From positions 1 through 64,000 of the forward strand of contig NZ_JACXAE010000098.1 in assembly GCF_014698965.1 (NCBI RefSeq): 64,000 nucleotides of DNA. Direction: 5' to 3'. Numbering within the stretch: position 1 is the stretch's first letter; each line of letters opens with the position of its first letter. Source of the DNA: Iningainema tapete BLCC-T55 (GTDB lineage: Bacteria > Cyanobacteriota > Cyanobacteriia > Cyanobacteriales > Nostocaceae). The notes beneath the pieces were generated by a model, which worked only from the letters and a program-made list of their open reading frames with translations, had not been told where the DNA came from and did not search any database. Below are positions 59,023 to 64,000 of this stretch, piece after piece. The translations under genes were made by a program, and so were the position numbers.

Positions 59023-60158
59023 TACTTTAGACGGTCATAATCTGAGCTTTGTTAAAAGTTTGGAATCGTAGAGTGAGCAAGGAGTCGAGTTCCTGATTAT
59101 GCTTGAGATGAGCTTCGTTCAAGCAATCAGATATCGCCGTGGAAAATTGAGAAAAGTCTTGATAATATTTGGCATACAAACACTTCTTTCTGACAAACTT
59201 CCACAGCCTCTCAATCAAATTCAAATTAGGAGAATAAGGGGGTAAATAAAGTAACTCTATCTTTAATGAATCAGCTAAATTCTGTACCACTTTACATTTT
59301 TGGTAACGAGCATTATCTAAGACTAAAGTAATGGGAATAGTCAATCCTAAATCTGCCAATTTATGTAACAGTTCACAAATCTGTGTGGCAGTAATATAGG
59401 TGTCGTTAGTCACCGTAATAACTTCATGGGTGATAGCGTTTAAAGCTGCTAAAACATTGAAGCGTTTTCTTCCAGAAGGAGATTTAATCAAGATTCTTTC
59501 AAAGCACCAAATTAAACTGAGAAAAGCTCCCATTACAAAGTGGGCGGCATCCACAAAGAAAACGGCTCTTTCCCCTGCTTTTGCCTCTGTCAGTCTCGGT
59601 TCTAGCTTTTGGAGCTTATATTCTTGTTGCTCATCAGGGTCAGCTTTTGAGGGAATAAAACCCACTTTTAAACAACGCATTCCCATTGACTTTAAAAACT
59701 TCCTGACTTGGGTTGGACTGCGTTTAATTCCTGTTAATGATTCAATTTTTGAAATAGCTTCATTAATGCTAGCTGGCGGATTTTGTTGAAAATAAGCTTT
59801 GAGGGTTTGTCTATGAGATTCCATCTCACTTTTAGGTTGATAGAAATTAATTTCCTTTAACTTTTCTATCCCTCCTTCTTGATAATCTCTCAAATAACTG
59901 CGCAAAGTATTAGGAGAGATTCCTGTTAATTTACAGATTGAGGAGTGAGGCAATTTTTGGCTTTTAAGCCAAATAGCTTCCATTTTCAACTGAACTCGTG
60001 GATGAGGATGATGAAAGCGCTCATAGTGTAAAGCTTGTTTTTCCTCTTCAGTAAATTCAATGTGTATCATGTCTCACCCAAAGCTTTTCTTTTCTGTGCT
60101 ACTCCTTTCTAGAGTATTGCTTCTGCCTCAAAAACGCAAGTTATAACCGCGCAAAGTA
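59023..60158 (-). mobile_element. IS630-type insertion sequence, 1136 bp
   Basis: The element carries one transposase gene and has imperfect terminal inverted repeats: TACTTTAGACGGTCATAA at 59023-59040 and the complement of TACTTTGCGCGGTTATAA at 60141-60158 (14 of 18 match). A TA target duplication lies on both sides (59021-59022 and 60159-60160), as is usual for IS630/Tc1 elements. It is inserted in a sigma-70-like gene. Confidence 0.9.
59027..60070 (-). CDS. IS630-family transposase
   Basis: This 347-residue transposase has an N-terminal HTH pair (LPHSSICKLTGISPNTLRSY, then SLTGIKRSPTQVRKFLKSMG). The C-terminal DDE domain has the first Asp in AVFFVDAAHFVMG, the second in TLVLDNARYQKCK and the Glu in NLNLIERLWKFVRKKC. 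All three catalytic residues are present and the frame is whole, so the element may still move. The stop codon lies within the left terminal repeat. Confidence 0.95.
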   Translation of the reverse strand: MIHIEFTEEEKQALHYERFHHPHPRVQLKMEAIWLKSQKLPHSSICKLTGISPNTLRSYLRDYQEGGIEKLKEINFYQPKSEMESHRQTLKAYFQQNPPASINEAISKIESLTGIKRSPTQVRKFLKSMGMRCLKVGFIPSKADPDEQQEYKLQKLEPRLTEAKAGERAVFFVDAAHFVMGAFLSLIWCFERILIKSPSGRKRFNVLAALNAITHEVITVTNDTYITATQICELLHKLADLGLTIPITLVLDNARYQKCKVVQNLADSLKIELLYLPPYSPNLNLIERLWKFVRKKCLYAKYYQDFSQFSTAISDCLNEAHLKHNQELDSLLTLRFQTFNKAQIMTV

Positions 60159-60353
60159 TAAATAGCGAGCTATTCTGGCTTCCAGTATTTCTTCATGACA
60201 TTCTCCAACATCTTCAATGTTTTGACGTAACTTGTTGACGCGATCGCGTAAGCGTGGTTCAATTCGCCAAATAATGCGATGTTCTTCTATGCTGTCGGGT
60301 AATGTATAAAAGCATTCCAATGGCATGACTGTACGGAATACAAGATTGAACAC
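60159..60353 (-). pseudogene. Sigma-70-like factor, N-terminal part upstream of the IS element
   Basis: The frame from an ATG at 60353 (or 60326, giving MPLECFYTLPDSIEEHRIIW) encodes RIEPRLRDRVNKLRQNIEDV and EARIARYL, then enters the IS and stops at 60141. EARIARYL joins to FDELQQHP at 59020 when the IS is removed. This is the missing start of the sigma-like gene at 57746-59022. Confidence 0.78.
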
Positions 60354-60505
60354 GAGAGAAAAGCGACAAAGGTTTGACTCTCTGTAATTTCGTCTACTGC
60401 TTTATTATTCCGATGGAGTCAAAAATTTATGCAATTAAAAACGCTGCCTTGAGACAAACGCCTCGGCTCGCCCCCTGCATCCAATAAATATCTCCGAAAA
60501 ACAAT

Positions 60506-60533
60506 GTAGAGACGTTCCATGGAACGTCTCTAC
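60506..60533. repeat. Dispersed palindrome, perfect 28-bp copy
   Basis: Identical to the copy at 10898-10925. It lies between the sigma-like gene start and the HTH-NB-ARC gene, with a G-run repeat just after. Confidence 0.9.
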
Positions 60534-60550
60534 AAGGATTGCCGACAACT

Positions 60551-60582
60551 GCCCTCCTTTTTAAGGGGGGTTGGGGGGATCA
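60551..60582. repeat. Dispersed G-run repeat
   Basis: CCCTCCTTTTTAAGGGGGG then TTGGGGGGATC, the same type as at 45583-45613 upstream of chlL. Confidence 0.75.
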
Positions 60583-60600
60583 TCTTTTGAAGAAATGGTA

Positions 60601-62256
60601 TTATATATCATTTTTTTTCAATTCTTCTAGCAGATTGTACAAATTTTCCACAGCATATCCAACTTCTAACTTTGATTTACTTTCCAGGTAGGATTTTATT
60701 TGGTTTAGGCTATCGATCATAGTGTTTTGATTTCTCAAAGCTTCATAGGTATATAATCTAGCTTTAATCAAAGAGATAATAGAAGTTAGTTTACCTTCAC
60801 TAATATCTGACTGAGATTCTTTCAGTGCATGGTTTCTGAGCAAATTTAATTTATTTAAAATCTTTTCTGGTTCGCTTGCTTGAAGACTTGCTTCATAAAT
60901 TTCTTGGGAAACTTGCTTGACAATTTCATCCCTAATATATTCCATAACCACTGGCTGTAAAGTGAAAAGTGATGTGGAATTCTCTTTATGTGTCTCAATT
61001 AGCGATCGCTCTTTCAAAGATTCCAGAGCTACTATTAAGTCAGATGGTAATACAGACTTGGATGCGCAAAGACTTTCTTGCAGTTGTTCCAGCGTTGCTG
61101 GTTTTTGCTGAATAGCTAACCAGTACAAAATTTTCTTTCCCAGCTCTGATAACCGATTGACTTGATCTTCTATTAAAATACGGATATCCCTAAGCACGTA
61201 GGTTAGGCTCTGAGCTAAAAATTTAGCAACATCGTTATCAAATAACTCTTGAATTGTCTTAGAAACAATCTTTAAAGCTAATGGATTGCATCGATAGACA
61301 TTAATGAGCGTTCCCCATTGAGCCTCTCCAGATAATTTTTTATCTTTCAATATTTGCCGTGCTACTTTCTGGGAGCCTTGCATTTCTAAAGTGCGAACAA
61401 CTACTGTTTCTGCTTGCAGCACAGGAATTTCTCTTGGCGTCTCACGACTGGTTAGGAGCAAGCAGCTTTGATGGGATTGTTTGCCCAATCTGTTCAAAAG
61501 TTGTCCGTAATCTTTGTAGTCTTTTTTATAATGCCCAGCAAAATCACCAGGACTGAGAATTGTATGCCAATTATCTAATATCACCAGACATCGTGATTTT
61601 TGTAAATACTCAATCAAAATAGAAATTTTATCAGTAATATTAACATCTTGTGATAAAATGTTCTGACCGCGAGACAGGAAGTTAATCAATTCCGTCAACA
61701 GCTTTGTCAAAGGTGGAGCATTGCGTAGACTTCGCCAGATGATAAATTCAAATTCATTCTCAATCTGTTGAGCTAACTTCACTGAGAGCGAGGTTTTCCC
61801 GATTCCTCCCATGCCCAGCAGTGCTACAATCCGGCAGTGGTCTTGCAAAATCCATTCCTTGAGAGTATTGTGATCCTCAAGTGTCTCAAATAGAACAGAA
61901 GGATCTGGAGCATCTCCCCAATCTTGGTGGGGCTGGTTGGGAGTGTCGTCAACAGTTGTAGTTGTTGCCAATACAGGTGCGATAATTGCTCGAAAGCGAT
62001 CGCTCACTAATTCCGGTTTGTACTTACCTACTAATACAATTAGCTCCTCTCGCCTATTCAATTTTAGTCCGGCGATTTCGCTCCTAATCCCAAAGCGATC
62101 GCAAAGATTTTGCACATGCTTGCGCACTGTGGCTGGTGTGGCGGAAATTGCCTGTGCTATTTCATCATCTGTGTTTCCCTCTAATAAGAGCTTGAGTACT
62201 TTTCTTGGTTTGGGACTAAGTTCTTGAAACCTTAACGTGAATTCATCTTTATCCAT
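60601..62256 (-). CDS. HTH (LuxR-like) - NB-ARC STAND ATPase
   Basis: This 551-residue protein has an N-terminal LuxR/GerE-type helix-turn-helix (about residues 13-68; LSPKPRKVLKLLLEGNTDDE, ISATPATVRKHVQNLCDRFG), then an NB-ARC ATPase. The ATPase has Walker A GMGGIGKTS at 148-156, Walker B CLVILDNWH, the RNBS-like LLLTSRETPREI and the GLPL-like CNPLALKIV. A winged-helix and a short helical tail follow, without WD40 or TPR repeats. It is probably a signal-gated transcription regulator or conflict protein. It lies upstream of the sigma-DUF1822-CHAT genes on the same strand. Confidence 0.87.
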   Translation of the reverse strand: MDKDEFTLRFQELSPKPRKVLKLLLEGNTDDEIAQAISATPATVRKHVQNLCDRFGIRSEIAGLKLNRREELIVLVGKYKPELVSDRFRAIIAPVLATTTTVDDTPNQPHQDWGDAPDPSVLFETLEDHNTLKEWILQDHCRIVALLGMGGIGKTSLSVKLAQQIENEFEFIIWRSLRNAPPLTKLLTELINFLSRGQNILSQDVNITDKISILIEYLQKSRCLVILDNWHTILSPGDFAGHYKKDYKDYGQLLNRLGKQSHQSCLLLTSRETPREIPVLQAETVVVRTLEMQGSQKVARQILKDKKLSGEAQWGTLINVYRCNPLALKIVSKTIQELFDNDVAKFLAQSLTYVLRDIRILIEDQVNRLSELGKKILYWLAIQQKPATLEQLQESLCASKSVLPSDLIVALESLKERSLIETHKENSTSLFTLQPVVMEYIRDEIVKQVSQEIYEASLQASEPEKILNKLNLLRNHALKESQSDISEGKLTSIISLIKARLYTYEALRNQNTMIDSLNQIKSYLESKSKLEVGYAVENLYNLLEELKKNDI

Positions 62257-62346
62257 AATTTTTTATTATACACAGCATGTACTACAAAGTACACGAAATA
62301 CACTATACTTTTCATAAGTTAGTTTTACCAGTGAAGGTAAAGGTAT

Positions 62347-62868
62347 ATGAAATTCAAAACATCATTGTTGCCTATTTCGGCTGCAGGCGCGATAGTACTA
62401 ACTGCCGCTCCAACTTTCAGTCAATCAAACAACAGTATTGGCTTCCGCTGTGACACGATAGAGGGTACACCAACCACTGTCGTTTACAATTCTAAAAATC
62501 AGGTAAAACCCCTGATTCACTGGAAACAAGAGTATATTGATTCACAGAATATTCGCGCTGCTTGCGAGGGAGCAGCTAAGAAATTGCAGAGTCGCTACGA
62601 TAATAACAAGCTGACTTTATTGGCGATTGACGCCAATAATTCAAATAAACCAATTACCGTTTGCTTAATTAATAAACAAGGTGAGAGCTGCGATGTGAAG
62701 AGTAGCGAGGAGTTGTTACGGCTCAAAACCACAGGTAAAAACCAAGATTTTCAAGCTTTGTCTGAAATCGTTAACCCCAATTTGGGTGAGGTAAAGGCAA
62801 ATGAGATGAGAACTATCGGTCGAACTTATGCCAGAATTGAATCTAAAAAATGGTTTGTGTTCTTCTAA
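62347..62868 (+). CDS. COP23 domain secreted protein
   Basis: This 173-residue protein starts with a clear signal peptide (LLPISAAGAIVLTAAPTFSQ) followed by a COP23 domain: IGFRCDTIEGTPTTVVYNSK, VKPLIHWKQEYIDSQNIRAA, and ITVCLINKQGESCDVKSSEE. Paired cysteines (in FRCDT, RAACEG, TVCLIN, ESCDV) may form disulfides. COP23 is named from a circadian oscillating protein of cyanobacteria, but the role is not known. It sits between the HTH-NB-ARC and CHAT genes, and such pairs with CHAT proteins recur in cyanobacteria. Confidence 0.85.
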   Translation: MKFKTSLLPISAAGAIVLTAAPTFSQSNNSIGFRCDTIEGTPTTVVYNSKNQVKPLIHWKQEYIDSQNIRAACEGAAKKLQSRYDNNKLTLLAIDANNSNKPITVCLINKQGESCDVKSSEELLRLKTTGKNQDFQALSEIVNPNLGEVKANEMRTIGRTYARIESKKWFVFF

Positions 62869-62874
62869 TTATGA

Positions 62875-62915
62875 TACGTAGTTGCGCTGTCTTCGCGCAA
62901 GGGCGCAACTACGTA
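62875..62915. terminator. Hairpin between COP23 and CHAT genes (convergent)
   Basis: Thirteen-bp arms (TACGTAGTTGCGC and GCGCAACTACGTA) surround 15 nt. It sits between two convergent stops and can end transcription from both sides or be a dispersed repeat. No T-run is visible. Confidence 0.65.
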
Positions 62916-62925
62916 CCAATGCTGA

Positions 62926-64000
62926 CTAGAGCCAATTACCCACTAAAACAAAAGGTGCCCAGTAAAAAGGATGATTGTACTCCAGATCCTTTAGGAGAAA
63001 TAGCTGGGCACTGCGAAGTGCTTCAGCTCTAGTCACTTCTTTGTTACGGTTAGTTAAATTTTGGTAGAATTCCTTCATCAGCTTTGCTGTAGCAGTATCT
63101 GATACAGGCCATAAAGTAGCAACGGTACTACTTGCACCAAAGCGCAGCACTACCCCAGCGATACCTAAAGCAGCTCTGTCGTCTCCCAAAGCTGTCTGAC
63201 AGGCACTTAAAACAAGTAATTCAATGCTTTTGTTCCTAATTCTATCTTTAGGATTGAGCAAACTCTGGAAATCATCTATACCAATGCTACTATCCCCAGT
63301 AAGAATAAATGTTTGCTCCCGGTTAGAACTGAAAACGCCGTGGGTCGCTAAGTGTACTACTGTAGGGGAAGATTTCATTATGTTCGTGAAAGTATTTTTG
63401 GTAAAGGTTTGATTGAGAATTTTTTTAGTAGGCACTCCTAAATTCTCAATACTCGTCAATTCTGTCTCTACATTTTTGAGTTCCCCAAAATTCCGCCCCC
63501 GCTCAGAGCGTTGTTCACTAACACCAGCAGCTAAAATTTTGATATTTGCACTTTTTAGTTGTTTTGGCTCTATTAGTTGTTGACCTAGATTCAGGACTAT
63601 ATTATACTTTTCAATCAGATAATTTTTGCCATCATGAAGAGCAGCGATCGGGATTGTCTGGAAAGGGCGATCCAATACAAATACTAAAGTTTTTATCTGT
63701 TGGTCTAACTCTAAAGGTCTGATTAGCCAATCATATACTTTTTGGGAGAGTTGCAAAAATTTTTGTTTATTATCATCTAGTTGTGCTTTCCATAATTCAT
63801 ATTCTTGAGTTGTTGAATTAATCAGGAAAGCAGAGGCAGGTTCTACTGCAGTATTATTGTATATAATGTTAGCTAAATTTAAGAGAGTATTCTTTACCTC
63901 TTTCTTCTTTATAGAAGTTGCATAATGACGGGATGGTTGCCCAGGACGAGAAAGAATGACTTCTAAGCGATTATCCAAAATAATTGGATAAATAACTGCT
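62926..64000 (-). CDS. CHAT domain protein, 5' end outside window
   Basis: The frame continues past the window edge (AVIYPIILDNRLEVILSRPG), so the start lies beyond 64000. The visible ~357 residues are a CHAT domain: TLVFVLDRPFQTIPIAALHD, KYNIVLNLGQQLIEP, the catalytic His in VVHLATHGVF and Cys in LLVLSACQTALGDD, then RFGASSTVATLWPVSDTATA and SAQLFLLKDLEYNHPFYWAP. Both catalytic residues are present. Full-length relatives have TPR repeats before CHAT, which may lie outside the window. Confidence 0.88.
   Translation of the reverse strand, partial: AVIYPIILDNRLEVILSRPGQPSRHYATSIKKKEVKNTLLNLANIIYNNTAVEPASAFLINSTTQEYELWKAQLDDNKQKFLQLSQKVYDWLIRPLELDQQIKTLVFVLDRPFQTIPIAALHDGKNYLIEKYNIVLNLGQQLIEPKQLKSANIKILAAGVSEQRSERGRNFGELKNVETELTSIENLGVPTKKILNQTFTKNTFTNIMKSSPTVVHLATHGVFSSNREQTFILTGDSSIGIDDFQSLLNPKDRIRNKSIELLVLSACQTALGDDRAALGIAGVVLRFGASSTVATLWPVSDTATAKLMKEFYQNLTNRNKEVTRAEALRSAQLFLLKDLEYNHPFYWAPFVLVGNWL

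Overview
The window looks like chromosomal DNA of a filamentous, probably Nostocales-type cyanobacterium. The evidence is the light-independent protochlorophyllide reductase genes chlL and chlN with a DUF5331-type gene between them, a kaiABC clock cluster with the short 101-residue KaiA, a photosystem II S4-domain protein, a Ycf20 protein, a COP23-type protein, a probable D-glycerate 3-kinase of photorespiration, very frequent GCGATCGC (HIP1-like) octamers, and many dispersed palindromic repeats. No rRNA or CRISPR array was found; one tRNA (tRNA-Val, GAC) lies at 6154-6226 on the minus strand.

Layout. 1-6.1 kb: an intact DUF433/PIN-like toxin-antitoxin pair, a secreted metacaspase followed by a TPR-CHAT protein, and a second DUF433 pair whose DUF5615 toxin is frameshifted. 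6.1-15 kb: tRNA, SDR enzyme, a ParDE pair with a stop codon in ParE, housekeeping genes, a TolC-like protein and kaiCBA. 15.5-27.8 kb: a large hybrid kinase divergent from kaiA, a GT39 glycosyltransferase, Ycf20, glycerate kinase, SelO, a GH9 glycoside hydrolase and PPK2. 28-34.7 kb: a decayed accessory zone with a truncated Ser/Thr kinase-AAA gene, a broken AAA-WD40 gene, an orphan DUF433 gene, an EF-hand protein bracketed by direct repeats, a relic of the clpB 3' end, and a DUF6888/DUF6887-like pair. 34.7-45.4 kb: clpB, a two-component system, a SulP transporter, a PAS hybrid kinase and two GNAT genes. 46-49.4 kb: chlL-DUF5331-chlN. 49.4-51 kb: a P-loop kinase with a coupled micro-ORF and an aspartic-protease-like protein. 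51.1-64 kb: CHAT and STAND signalling genes.

The most unusual region is 51.1-60.4 kb on the minus strand. Read 5' to 3' it encodes a sigma-70-like factor, a DUF1822 protein, a CHAT protease joined through one membrane helix to a TPR and a periplasmic amino-acid-binding-type domain, a membrane coiled-coil protein, and a second membrane-anchored binding protein without CHAT. I read this as a ligand-sensing, caspase-like transmembrane system. Three genes carry separate lesions. An IS630-type element sits in the sigma-like gene, and its precise removal at the TA target restores the frame. One base is missing from a homopolymer in the CHAT fusion. Two in-frame stops interrupt the coiled-coil gene. 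Next to it lie an HTH-NB-ARC protein, a COP23 protein and another CHAT protein that runs off the window end.

Themes: four caspase-fold proteins (one metacaspase, three CHAT) occur in 64 kb; two of the three recognisable toxins are broken while their antitoxins are intact; and a palindromic repeat family with compensatory base changes occurs eight times, supplying stop codons to two convergent genes.
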